This document shows positions 1 to 16,798 of a stretch of 64,000 nucleotides of DNA, piece after piece (the first letter of the stretch is position 1; each line of letters opens with the position of its first letter). The notes under the pieces were generated by a model. That model made no database searches. It had not been told where the DNA came from and saw only the letters and a program-made list of their open reading frames with translations. The stretch spans positions 1,364,001-1,428,000 of the forward strand of contig OY987225.1 of the NCBI GenBank assembly GCA_963920705.1. The letters are read 5' to 3'. The position numbers and the translations under genes were made by a program. This stretch comes from Odiellus spinosus (lineage: Eukaryota; Arthropoda; Arachnida; Opiliones; Phalangiidae).

Positions 1-404
1 TTACGCCACCACTCCCAGCCCCGTAATGGCTTTACTCCCACAAGTTGGGAGAGAAGGGGGAAGGAAATGGGGATCTGATCCTGGTAGCATCACTACTTGG
101 CACCCTCGCTCCACAGTGGCGACGCCAGGGTTTTTTTTTTTACGCGAGAGGACTTTCTGGCGAGACTAAGCTAGTTGTGAAATTTTCCCTCTAGATGGAA
201 ACCGCTAGCGATTTACCAGGATGCGGCTCCCACTTTTTAACCCACCCCCATCCACCCGTTTGGGGGTGAGTACTTCCACGAGCCAGGTAGTAGCTCGTCT
301 CGTAATTACGTATCCTTCTCTGTTTGTGTTATTAAGAGTCTCTGAGACTTCCAATAACATTCGATTGGTGCAAAGAAATTCAGCTGATCTCTGTGAAATC
401 AGCT

Positions 405-479
405 AAGCCTATTTTCCGGGTAAGTTTTAAATTTAAAAATCCACTTATTAGATTCTCCCTTTAATAGTTCCGGATTTGT
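405..479. mobile_element. Right-end fragment of a family F element
   Basis: Contains TAAGCCTATTTTCCGGGTAA and ends ATTCTCCCTTTAA, matching the right end of the element at 1809-2251. The left part, in about 160-400, is too diverged to bound. Confidence 0.5.
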
Positions 480-637
480 CATAACCATAGGCCTCAAAAT
501 AAAAGTAATGTTTCACTAAAACTAAAATACCATTCGAATTAAAGTACCAAGTTCCGGGCTCCTACCACCCGTAAGACCAAAATGATTTAAGTTATAACAC
601 ATTCTCTCGAAAGATGTTCATTTTTTATTGGTTAGAT

Positions 638-5805
<5,168 letters not shown>

Positions 5806-6453
5806 GTTGATGATTTATTAGAAAAGAATTCCACACAACACGTTCGACTTTCTATATCCAGAACAGCCTCAGACAGGCAGTGAAAGTTCGTCTGCTCCTT
5901 ATTTTGAAAACAAGGAGTACAAACCAATTCTGGCAAAGGGAGTAGCATGCTATTTATAGACCTTAATTTCTAACATGTAGTCGGGGACGGAAATTAAATA
6001 TTTTCTAATAATATAATTTTTCAGTTCTCACCATTCTGTTTTTGCAGGAAAAAAAAAAAGATTAGCAATTTCCCTTTTTTATTCCCAATTTGAAACTACT
6101 AATCGAACCAGTTTAGTTATTAAAGACACTAGGGGGGGCTAATGCTCCGATGGACTATATTAAAAAATAATTAAATCCCCTTTACAAATTTAAAGTTTTA
6201 TCAGACATTGCCTGTTTTTATTATTAATTTTTTTTTTCCCATCAAGTAGGCCTACTTTTTCTAATCGGACAAATGTCCAGCGTGCTGTGCATATTTCCGT
6301 CTCTGATTCTGTCCAAGAGTCTCCAAGATAATTTCGTCTGCTTTTCTTACGGCTTGCATTGTTTTGCCTTTAAGCATCAAGAACTATTTTGGTGATATGA
6401 GTCAAGTGTTTTTGTAAAATATTCGTGTACAATGCTTTTGCTACGAATTTAAA
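5806..6453. promoter_or_regulatory. Divergent intergenic region between RPS3 and winged-helix-repeat gene A
   Basis: This 648-bp gap separates two start codons on opposite strands, so both core promoters must lie here or overlap it. I see no reliable TATA box or initiator. About half of the gap (roughly 5985-6305) is a degenerate copy of the family K element: it starts with a GGGACGGAAAT motif and ends with its reverse complement ATTTCCGTC, and has ATGTCC motifs inside. The element therefore sits between the two transcription units. Confidence 0.5.
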
Positions 6454-9400
6454 ATGGATGTGGACCGATTAGAGTGGGAAAAAATAGCGATTAAACATTA
6501 CGCCAAAATAATTCGAGAAGAGATATATTTAAATAGAGGCTTACCAGTAAAAAAACACAAACTTGGTGGAGTATTGAACGAACGTGATTGTTTCATTTCC
6601 AAACATGTCAAGAAGCATTACTCTCCGCAACCATTACGCAACTTTCTGGCGGCTCACCCTAAAGTATTCTTTATTTTTGGATCTGGGAAGTCGACGGAAG
6701 TCAATGTAGCCTCTGAAATTATTGTGGCAGGTTATATCGATTTATTAGATGTAAGTATCTAGATTATAATAGAAACAGCCCATAAAAATTGCAGTCGGGA
6801 ACATCTAGATTTCAAAGTTTTTTTTCAACATTCCGGCGAAAAACTTTGGCATCAAATTTTTTGTGAAATCAGAGCCAGACCATATATTTCTGACCAATGC
6901 TCGAGCATTCCAGACTGCATTTTTAACTGCTTTTTAAACTTTGGAGATCATTCGCATCCGATGTAGAACTTTTATGGGTCTCTTAAACTTTCTTTTACCT
7001 AGCTCAACTAGCATGTGGTTATTATTATTATTATTATTATTAAGAAAGAGGTGGCTGGTCAAATCCGGCCAAGAACGTCCATTGTACAGCCTCAGACAGT
7101 TTAAGACTTAAAAAGTCCGATTTCTGTGATGAAGCAAAAAATTTGCTTCACCGGGATATCAGAAACCACAGTGGTTTCCATTTTATGATGCTCAAACCTT
7201 TGGGTCGAGTAGTTGACGCAGTTACACAGAGCATGGGAGGTTTTCTCCTCAGCATGACACGCCCTACAATGAGGACCGTCCCCAATACCAATGAGATGGA
7301 GGTGCCTGTTGAGTTGACATTGTCCAGTTAATAGACCACTGACCAATCTAATGTTAGGCTTAGAGAGAGAAGTGAATCCCTCCAAGGATAAACTCCTTGG
7401 TTTGTCTTTGACCATCCACCTCAAGCCAAAGCCTTAGTTGGAGGTCAGTAATGACTTTACGGAGATGGTTTCCTTACCAAAAAAAGTTAGCCTTAAGAGG
7501 TCTTGGGGAAGTCTTTCGGGTGTCTTATGTTGTCTTAAGAGGTCTTTCTTATTTTTGTAGTCTTCTTGAGGACCTTTTGAAATCAGACTAACTTTTTTCG
7601 ATAAGTGTTCTGCACCATGTCAATCGGGACAGGGACAGTGGGCTCTGGTCCAAAGAACCTACCCTCCGCCCCACTCCTTTTAAAAAATCGGCAAAATAAT
7701 TAAACGTATTTTATCATTCAGCATACGTTTATTAATGTACGTTAAGGGGTCATCCGAGCATGATTCATTTCGTAACTCCTAAATGGCGCCCCATACGACA
7801 AAACTTCAAAGAACATTTTCGTCTTAAAATGACCCATATAACCCACTGTAGCTCGGTCCTACCTCGTTGAAGACCATTTCCTTGTGGAAGAACAAACTTA
7901 AAATTTGCGAGCAGGTGGCAAACCCAGGGGGTCCACTCTCTTTATTCACCTTAATTTTTCAGCGGCTACCACGCTACGCTCTCTGTTATCTGTATTCATT
8001 TTTATTAAGAGATACGGAACGCGTCTCTTTATACGTGCTGATTAGTAAAACAGTAAAGCTCTCCATTTTCATTCACGAATAATGAAAGATAAAGTTATCA
8101 CTGCGGTGATATTTGCATTTGTGTCACGTGTGACTAAAAGTCAGGTGAAATTTGGATTTTACACAATGGATATCAGTTGGATTTGAGACTATCTGCCAAT
8201 CTCGTAATATCTCTGTCGTATACATTAGCTTACTGAGTTATCAAAAGGCCACTTAGGTCAGTTAATTTCTAGTTTTAATTATAAATAAGCAATAACTATA
8301 ATAAAATGAGTTACCATAGTGAAAAATATATTATTATAATAATAATATTTATTTCACAATCAACATTGTGGGCACAATCACAGAGGCATTGCCTATTCTG
8401 GACAGTTTTAGGTTATTACGAATAAAGTAAATCCACTTTTACACTCGAAAAAGCTCTTTCTCGTTGTTTTACGCTTAGCCTAATTTGGGACTAATTTTTT
8501 AGAGATTGATATTTCGAACTAACAAGTAACTTGGTCCAACTAAATTAAGAAGAATTAGCCATTTTGAGGCGAAAGGGTTTGGATTTCGTGGCTCATCCAA
8601 AATTTTGCAAGGCAATGCCTGTTATTACTTTATAAGAAAGAGTATAGTAATTTGGGGCGACCACAAAATTCTTGATCATACCTGTTCATCTAAAGTTGTT
8701 CAACGGATGGTTTATTCGAGTAATACTTAGAGCTCCACTGTTGTAGCAGTTAAATTTCAATCCTCCCTTTCTTTTTTTGTGGTTTTAGGCTAACAGCTTC
8801 GCATCGGGAATTAAAAGCGACGAAAGAAGCGGCGACCTAGATATTGAAGAAGAAGCTATCAATTTCTTTACCAAGGTGTTTAGAAACAGAGCGCTCGAAG
8901 ACAAATCGTGTACATCAGGCGTAATCCTGAAGAAAGATTTTCCAGTTATATTCAGTTTGGCTCCCCGTGAAATGCGAGACTTTGTGACAAAAGAGTTTAA
9001 GAGAAAAAACTTACCTTCTAGCTTCGACCAATTTATCAAACAACATAGTAAAATATTTCCAGAATCTTTTAGCGGCCTCAGTGTTCGAGTAAAATCCGAA
9101 GAGGAAGTCTTAGCGTACATCGCCGAAGTATTTGTCTCTAGTGATACGGAGGATTCTAGTTCTAACGAACGTAACAGTTCGACCCCCGAGAGTCAAAGTT
9201 CCTCGAGTACCGGATCAACGCCGCTAATATCTTGCGATGACCAAACTGTTATTATATATTTCGAAGCCCAGTTTCGAAGCTACATGATTAGGAACGTTAC
9301 GAGTTGGATCAAATTGGATAATCTAGCCTTATTTTATAGAGGCGCGCCTACAAATATCATCAATTACCTGAAGAAATATTACGGTAGATGTTATTTGTCT

Positions 9401-12400
9401 ACGTTCCTAAATAAGTACAGCACAATTTTTCCAAAGTCGCCTTGCGGGCTTTTCTTCACCATTTTGACAAATGCCGAAGTTGAGAAGTATTTGGCTACTT
9501 TTCCTATTCTTCAACCTCCTCAACACGTTCAGAGTTCAAGTTTATCTTCGTTAAATTCTCCAGGTTAGTTTAAATTTATTCCCGCTTATAATCAAAAGTT
9601 TATAACACTTCGTTGAAAGAGTGGATATCTCGTAACGGTTTTTGGGGATCTTAGAAAAAATAGTCTCAAGTTCAACCAACAAGACTAGCATAAATAAAAA
9701 AATAAAGAGTCAAGGGCTATTCTAAGTTAAAGAATGAAAATACACTGGCAATAATTAAAGAATGATTCGCGACATTCTTAGTGAAATGCCACAATCTTAC
9801 TCCTTCCAGCTCTGAACTGCGACTCACCTACGTAGCTTGGGGGGTCGCGGTTTTATGGTGACAGAAAAAAATTAAAGCCGGGTTCGTACACAACCTGGAA
9901 AACCCGGGAAAGTCAGGGAATTTGGAAACCGTCCCAAAAGGTCAGGGAAAAGTCTGGAAATTTAAAAAATGTGCCCAAATGGTCGGAAAAATAAAATATT
10001 AAGGAACTGTTTATGATTGGTTGACCAACATAATTATTATAAATTGAAAATATTTGCCTAAAGATTAAAATGTTACGAGTAAACTATCTACCCCGATTGA
10101 TAAATGTCAAATAAAAAGTTGGAATTGCCAAGAGTTCGCCCATAAGAATAAATTCATGAAATGGTCAGGGAAAACCAGGAAAATTCAGAGAAATTAACTT
10201 GCAAAATTTTGTACGAACCCTGTAAAGGCACGTAGTGCCATTAGTAAAATCAAGGTTACATTGTCTTAATGTTAAACCACCTTATAGTAGCCACAATAAT
10301 TATGCCCAAATTTCACTATTATCTGGACCCCTTGGAAATCAGTCCCAGACTGAGGGGGATATCCTAATAAAGCCTTTATAAGGCCCTATTATTATTATTA
10401 TCTGCGTCAAACACTAAACCTAACAACTAACAAGTTAGTACTGAACAACTTGGCGCGTTGGTTGTGAAATGTTTGTTTGTTAGCTCATTTTGGGTAGACT
10501 TTTAATACTAGTACAATAATGATAATTGGGCTACTTTAGTTTTAAAATCAATCTAAAAACAGGCCTAAATAGTCTAGTCCACCTCGAGTTAGTAATATAC
10601 AAGTACAGTTAACTTTATCTCCAATACACCACTTTGCTCTTCCACTGTGCGCATGCCCGCGCTCGAAACGCTTACTAGTGGCGAAAAAAATAAAACGTTC
10701 ACTTGGTGAGGCGCGCGTAGTACCCCGCGTATTACCCCATGCAGGTTATTTCCCCTGCCATTTTCACAAAGTGAAAGTTCGCCCTATGCCGCTATGGCGC
10801 CCCAAGTAATGGCTAAATGGTGTATTAAGTCAACAAATCATAGAAAAAGGTGTACTCTAGCTTTTAGCTTATTGACAACACGAGGTGGAATCCCTTCTTC
10901 AGAAAAAACACGCTTTGAATGACTATTTGGATTGGAACTCTTCAAATCTAACTTACTATATATTTAATTCTAATTTTATTGAATTTCTTTCACAGGTGTA
11001 TCGCGTCCACTACTCGACACTCCAAAGCAAATTAATCTTCAAGATTTCTTAATTCCTACACTAAAAACTTCTCCCAAACACAAAATTAACGTTGGAAATT
11101 CAACATTAACTAGTAATAATACTATATTAACCGCCACGTCTAATCCTGGAAACTCTTTGTTCGCAAATGTTAGTAGTCAAGAAGCGTTAAAAACCACAAA
11201 TTTTGTTCAAAGTACATCATTCCCAAACACTTTGTCTACTCCAAGTAGCCAAAGCATTTTTGGTAATACACTCAACGCTAGAGGTACTAACAAACTTATT
11301 CCGACATTAAATAATGCGACCAATTTTGGACCAACGTTCACCAGTAACCAAATTGTAACTTCGCTAAACAACCCAATTTGTAGTAATCATCCGGCACACG
11401 GACATTCAACATCAACTACTACATTAACTAGTATGTCATCTCTATACCCGAGCCTAGCTTATCCATCGCTATATAAAAGTCCCGATACTGTCGTCCCAAC
11501 GTTAAATAAGGTAGGAGCCAATTTTGGACAACCATTGTTGCCGCTAAACCCAAGCCAAAGCGTTCCAATGCTAAATAATGCGAGGCTCAATTATGGACAG
11601 CCATTGTTAAACTTTCCAAACCCGAACCAAGTCATTCCGACGCTAAATAACGTAAGAACCAATTTTGGACAGCCATTGTTAAACTTTCCAAACCCGAACC
11701 AAGTCATTCCGACGCTAAATAACGTAAGAAATAATTTTGGACAGCCATTATTATATCCAAACATGAACCGAGTTATTCCGACGCTAAATAACCCACCATT
11801 GTTGCCACTAAACCCAAACCAAGTCATTCCGTCACAAATTTACGCGAGTTCCAATTTCGGACAGTCGTCGTTTTCTAACCGAATAAGTCAGCCTAGTCTA
11901 GCACCATCAGTGTCCACTAACGCTACTAATACAACATTTAGTAAATCTTATCAAGGACAGTCGTTAGTAACTAGAAGCGCAACTACCGCCAATCCAAGCT
12001 ATTCCGGACAAGCACCGCTTACCAACAAGGATGCTTCAGAAAAAATTACTAATTCTCAAACTTCCATTGGGTATTCAACAATATTGAGTGATACTGATAA
12101 AGCAGAAGCGGCTAAGGATGGAGACTATGAAAATTTAGTTCAAGAACTAACAGCAGAAATATACAAACAGTTTGATCAATTTTGCGCAGACGTCGAGGTA
12201 ATATTATAACAAGCACTATGTAAACTATGATATATAGACTCGAATGTTTTCCACTCAATCCTGTGGCTCTTTGTTCAGTTTGTTGCGTGGTCGTCAAAGA
12301 GGAGGCCAAAAATCATTTTTATTTGATGTGACTCTAAATTGTCAGAGCTAATGCAGCTTTGTAGTTGTCAAAGGTTGCGTTGTACCCTTTTCAGATGAGA

Positions 12401-14504
12401 CGTAACTAGCCGGTATAATCAGATTTAACCGAGGTTTAATCACAATTAACCGAGGTTTAATCACAATTAACCGAGGTTTAATCACAATTAACCGAGGTTT
12501 AATCACAATTAACCGAGGTTTAATCACAATTAACCGAGGTTTAATCACAATTAACCGAGGTTTAATCACAATTAACCGAGGTTTAATCACAATTAACCGA
12601 GGTTTAATCACAATTAACCGAGGTTTAATCACAATTAACCGAGGTTTAATCACAATTAACCGAGGTTTAATCACAATTAACCGAGGTTTAATCACAATTA
12701 ACCAAGGTTTAATCACAATTAACCGAGGTTTAATCACAGTTAACCGAGGTTTAATCACAATTAACCGAGGTTTAATCACAATTAACCGAGGTTTAATCAC
12801 AATTAACCGAGGTTTAATCACAATTAACCGAGGTTTAATCACAATTAACCGAGGTTTAATCACAATTAACCGAGGTTTAATCACAATTAACCGAGGTTTA
12901 ATCACAATTAACCGAGGTTTAATCACAATTAACCGAGGTTTAATCACAATTAACCGAGGTTTAATCACAATTAACCGAGGTTTAATCACAATTAACCGAG
13001 GTTTAATCACAATTAACCGAGGTTTAATCACAATTAACCGAGGTTTAATCACAATTAACCGAGGTTTAATCACAATTAACCGAGGTTTAATCACAATTAA
13101 CCGAGGTTTAATCACAATTAACCGAGGTTTAATCACAATTAACCGCGGTTTATTGAATAAAGAAGGCCATGTAAACCTCGGTTAAATCTGATTAAACCAC
13201 GGCTAACTATGCCTCATCTGAAGAGGGTATAACGGTGATGACGTAGCCAGTTTCTTTTAGTAGGCTCAAGAGTCCTGTAACGTATTTGTTTCCTGGCCCA
13301 CGCTTTGACGTTGCTCTGGCACAAATTTCTTGTAGGCCACTTCATTCCGCAATAGTCTTCCCCAAAATCATCTACTTGGGGTGCAATGTTTTGCGGTTAA
13401 CATTCAAGATTTTCTATATTGCGTGGTTTTCATAGTATCATTCCTAAATCGATTTAAGGACAGGTCTATTTTAAAATGTTTTGCTAGAGACTCTAATAAG
13501 GCTCAAAGGACACTTATTAATTTTAAAAGGCCAGTGAATTATCTTCCAAAACTATATCGGCGTATTGCCTTCCTCCTATGAGTGTTTGACGTTACGATAG
13601 ATTTTTTAATCTTATTTATTGGACTAAAGGAGAGATTCAACCAAACATCAAAGTTAATTCGTGCGGAGCTGAAAAAGCAATGTTTTCATCAAAATATATC
13701 AAGACATCCATACGCAATGGCTTCCCTTACGTAAAAAATTTAGTCTGATCTGAAGAGGTCTTCAAGAACACTACAAAAGTCTTGGGGAAGTCTTAAAGAC
13801 TTCGCCAAGACCTATTGACATAATGGAAGACTTCCCCAAGACCTCTTAAGACTGCATAAGACACCCGAAAGACTTCCCCAAGACCTCTTAAGACTATCTT
13901 TTTTTGGATGTTACGCACATTGTCTCGATGTTACGCACATATTTTATTTTGGTGAAAAGATTGCTTTTCAGCACGAAGAAACCTTGATGTTTTGCTGTTC
14001 TTTATTAATGTCCATGAACTCATCAGTGAATTATTCTTGGTTTCCTACGTTTAACACATTATGAGAATTTGATAGATTTTGGATTGTATTTATGGCGCAA
14101 TCTCTATTTCAATATCTTGGTAACCAAAACCTTGTTTTTAAATTAAGCCTGTCCTTTAAATGAATTACGATCTTAACTAACAATTATAATCATTTAACAA
14201 TAATGTACAGGCTCCTGATATCAAAAAACAAAATGATACAGAATCAACAACGGAAGCAACACCGAAATTGATTCCAGATACGTTATTTCAAAGCGTACCA
14301 AAGTTCAACTATTCCTCTAGCGAACTCAAGTCGATTAAAGCTGAAACGACATTTGTGGACGCAAACTACAAATACGATGATAATTTACAGGATCTTTTTT
14401 CCAAGTCAATTTTTAACTCGGATGAGTTGTCAAAGTCTAATATTGGTTCTTGTCAAACAATATCATCTGGTGAAATTTTAAGTTTAAAATTTTATCAACA
14501 ATGA
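6454..14504 (+). CDS. Winged-helix-repeat protein with Asn/Pro/Ser-rich tail (gene A, four exons)
   Basis: Exons 6454-6750, 8789-9563, 10996-12197 and 14211-14504 have GT-AG borders and join in frame to 2568 nt (855 aa). I see three diverged copies of one domain, at about residues 6-90, 122-210 and 250-345. Each has helices ending in a block like LRNFLAAHPKVF or FDQFIKQHSKIFPES, followed by a short beta hairpin. This resembles the N-terminal repeats of Egalitarian/EXD1 proteins or a LOTUS-type winged helix, which are RNA-associated; the assignment is tentative. Exon 3 encodes about 400 residues of low complexity with imperfect repeats carrying NFGQPLL and NQVIPTLNN, similar to FG-type disordered regions. 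Exon 4 encodes a 97-residue tail that is conserved in a paralog at 19886-29195. No catalytic domain is visible. Introns hold a retrotransposon tail, family B elements and a minisatellite element. Confidence 0.8.
7014..7430 (-). mobile_element. 3' end of a non-LTR retrotransposon
   Basis: The minus-strand frame 7101-7424 contains NIRLVSGLLTGQCQLNRHLH followed by a CRACHAEEKTSHALCNC zinc-knuckle-like motif. This C-terminal pattern is typical of the RNase H and tail region of Jockey/I-type elements. An (ATT)n run at 7018-7042 fits the 3' simple-repeat tail of such elements. The 5' part is missing: a dead, truncated insertion in intron 1 of gene A. Confidence 0.75.
7472..7606. mobile_element. Family B inverted-repeat element, copy 1
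   Basis: Begins CCTTACCAAAAAAAGTTAG, ends CTAACTTTTTTCGATAAG; the interior carries GAGGTCTTGGGGAAGTCTT. It is in intron 1 of winged-helix gene A. No clear target duplication. Confidence 0.75.
9878..10222. mobile_element. Family H inverted-repeat element (CAGGGTTCG ends)
   Basis: Ends GGGTTCGTACA and GTACGAACCCTG. Inside each end are CCTGGAAAACCCGGG-like and GTCAGGGAA motifs. TAAAG adjoins both ends. It is in intron 2 of winged-helix gene A. Confidence 0.7.
12379..13232. mobile_element. TIR element carrying a 21-bp minisatellite
   Basis: Outer inverted repeats run from CCCTTTTCAGATGAG to CTCATCTGAAGAGGG with TA on both sides, as for Tc1/mariner-type targets. The inner ends of the TIRs (AATCAGATTTAACCGAGG and reverse complement) grade into the tandem unit. 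The element lies in intron 3 of gene A. Confidence 0.75.
12426..13145. repeat. 21-bp tandem array, about 34 units
   Basis: The unit is TTAACCGAGGTTTAATCACAA, nearly invariant; single-base variants appear at about 12702 and 12739. Each unit contains the imperfect palindrome TTAACCGAGGTTTAA. The array leaves an open frame on the minus strand that repeats the same seven residues and is not credible as protein. Confidence 0.95.
13724..13908. mobile_element. Family B inverted-repeat element, copy 2
   Basis: Imperfect ends CCCTTACG and a T-rich right end; the interior repeats AGACTTCCCCAAGACCTCTT twice. In intron 3 of gene A. Confidence 0.7.
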
Positions 14505-15607
14505 AGACGGGCATTGAATTACGGAGAAGCGCTCGGACGAGGTATTCTTACCCTTAGCGCGAAAACATTTAACTATTGAGCTAATTAATCTCGATCGCGC
14601 AATACATTGATCTTAAACCGCTATAAATTGTTAAAACCTTCGAGTAAATACGATACAGGGTAGAATCTATGAAGAGTACAAATTATTTGACCTTTGACCA
14701 AAGAAATTCAGATACCTAATCAATGCTCAAGTTCCATGGAGGAAGAAGTTAGAGAGTGTGTTCGCAGTTGCTATAAAAATAATCTTTTAACTATATCATT
14801 TTTTCTTAATATTATTTGTAATTTTACTGGTCTGGAAACGAGTAACATTGAGACGAACGATATCTATTTTATCAATAGATGGCGTGGCGCTCGTAAAATT
14901 TCAAAACTCTCAAATGTTAGACCTGCCAATAGCCGTTACTCATTGCGCCATATATATTAATAATATCGAAACATGGCGCCATATATTTCTTGCAATATAT
15001 TGCAGGCTATACATTTTAAAATTTTAGTCTATTTGTTATTGTATCTTTGTTTTCCTTTTGTACGCGTTACAATTGACGGCTCTCATAAAATGTTATATTT
15101 GAATGTACATTAAATAATTTTGACTTTGCAATTGGTAGTTTTTATTTTTAGGCGCATTTTAACTCGTACAGCTCAGGGAAAGTCAATCGAACTAACGCTA
15201 GGGTTTGCTTGCTTCGATTTTACCTTAGCCCCTGTAATAAAACCTTGAACTTTGATATAATAGATCACCACTAGAGGGCGTTCGATGTAATTCTACACGT
15301 CATAGCAATATACTTATTACAGCTTAAATGTACAGCTCTCACTTGAGGTCGTGGGTTCAAATCACACCCATGGTACATCTTTTTTAAGGGTTAGGAACCT
15401 TTTTTACGATACATCTATCGGGTGCTCTAGCAAGCCGGTAATTTGTCACCAACTATATCATGTTCTCGACTCTCTAGGTAGATTGTTGGATCAAATCCTC
15501 GTGAACCAATCTTTTCCACGGGTACCTTTGCAATAGAAGAGTGGTTTTCCACAGATTAGTGAGGTAAATAAGACGAGGTGATATAAGGTTGAAAATATTC
15601 ATGAAAG
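14505..15607. other. Intergenic stretch downstream of gene A
   Basis: No convincing gene. Short open frames lack coding character. A fragment near 15345-15375 resembles a tRNA-type B box (GGGTTCAAATC) without a recognisable A box and may be a SINE relic. No polyadenylation signal could be assigned to gene A with confidence. Confidence 0.5.
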
Positions 15608-16024
15608 CAGAGGTATATAATAACCCCCTTCGGGGGGAAGTATGAAAGGTAGGCAAAATCGACGAACAACAAGTGGCAGGCGTAAATCGCGGCGGATCGA
15701 CACACCGCTTTACTCCCAAAAAATTGTTACACAATTTTGAACCTCACTAAATTTTCCTTGCGCACACTTCCGGAACTCGCGAGCTGAAGTCAACCTTCGA
15801 CTCCAATTTAACAGACAGCCTGACTCCCGAGACAGGAAGTTCTAAACACAAATCGAGCCGTCTTGTTTATACAAAGACCATTTACTAGAGTAGCGACATT
15901 GAGAAGTCCAGCGCGAGCTAGTGGCCTAGATAGTCAGCAGCGGGCTCTTGTTGTTCGTGATTTTTAGCATTGGTAGTATAGGGGCTTTCATACTTCCCCT
16001 GAAGGGGGTTATTATATACCTCTG
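15608..16024. mobile_element. Family C inverted-repeat element, copy 1
   Basis: About 38-bp terminal inverted repeats starting CAGAGGTATATAATAACC and containing CCCCTTCGGGGG, itself a small hairpin. Exact 7-bp duplication ATGAAAG at 15601-15607 and 16025-16031. Noncoding interior. A second copy is at 61490. Confidence 0.9.
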
Positions 16025-16798
16025 ATGAAAGGAACAACAATTGAGCTAATAATGGGTTCCATTGTCATGGTTGGAATATCGACAACCTTTATTACAAAAT
16101 ACTCATGACATAGTTTAAAGGGAAACTTGGAGCAGATTTTGAATTAATTTTAAGAATCAGTGTCAAAAACTGTATTCAAGAATTTTTAAACAATTTTTAG
16201 TGTTTAAATTAATTTCTAAGGTTTGGTAAAATTTATATAGAAGTAAATATAAATTCAGACCAATCATATTAATTCAGGCTTCAACGGCGCATGTACACCC
16301 AGTCCCTCTAGTGGTAACCTATGATATTGTATCAAAGATTACTCTAACGCAATTTCATTTCAATAATTTCATCTAAGGAATTTTAGTATAAGGTAAGTGG
16401 CACGCTCGACGATAACGATTAGTACGTGAAATCCCACCTTTCTTTCAATAAATGATAACAATGCTCATCCCGTATTTTTAAAATATGGCTGAAAATGCAT
16501 TTTATAGTTTTTTTGACCATGTTAGACCAAGTTTAAAAAAATGGGAAAAAATTCAGGGATTTCTTTTACCTAAAAAGCACGTAATATGTTTTTTCCGAGA
16601 AAAACATATTTTTTTAAATAATTTTTAAATTTTAAAATGCGACTAAAAAAATTTTTTAATGGGCACTGGTTTTGTGAAAAATATCACATTGTAGGGCTTA
16701 CAGAGAACTTTAATTCTTTGAGATTTCATTTAAGGAACGAGTAACCGACGAAGAGCATAAGGTGACTTAAACCTTGTACTCTGTGCCACCTGATAACA

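Noticed and set aside
12348-13136. 262-codon minus-strand frame repeating seven residues
   Set aside because: It is the 21-bp minisatellite read in a frame without stops, inside an intron of gene A on the opposite strand.
15330-15375. tRNA gene
   Set aside because: A B-box-like GGGTTCAAATC is present, but the acceptor stem, A box and a proper anticodon arm are not; at most a SINE relic.
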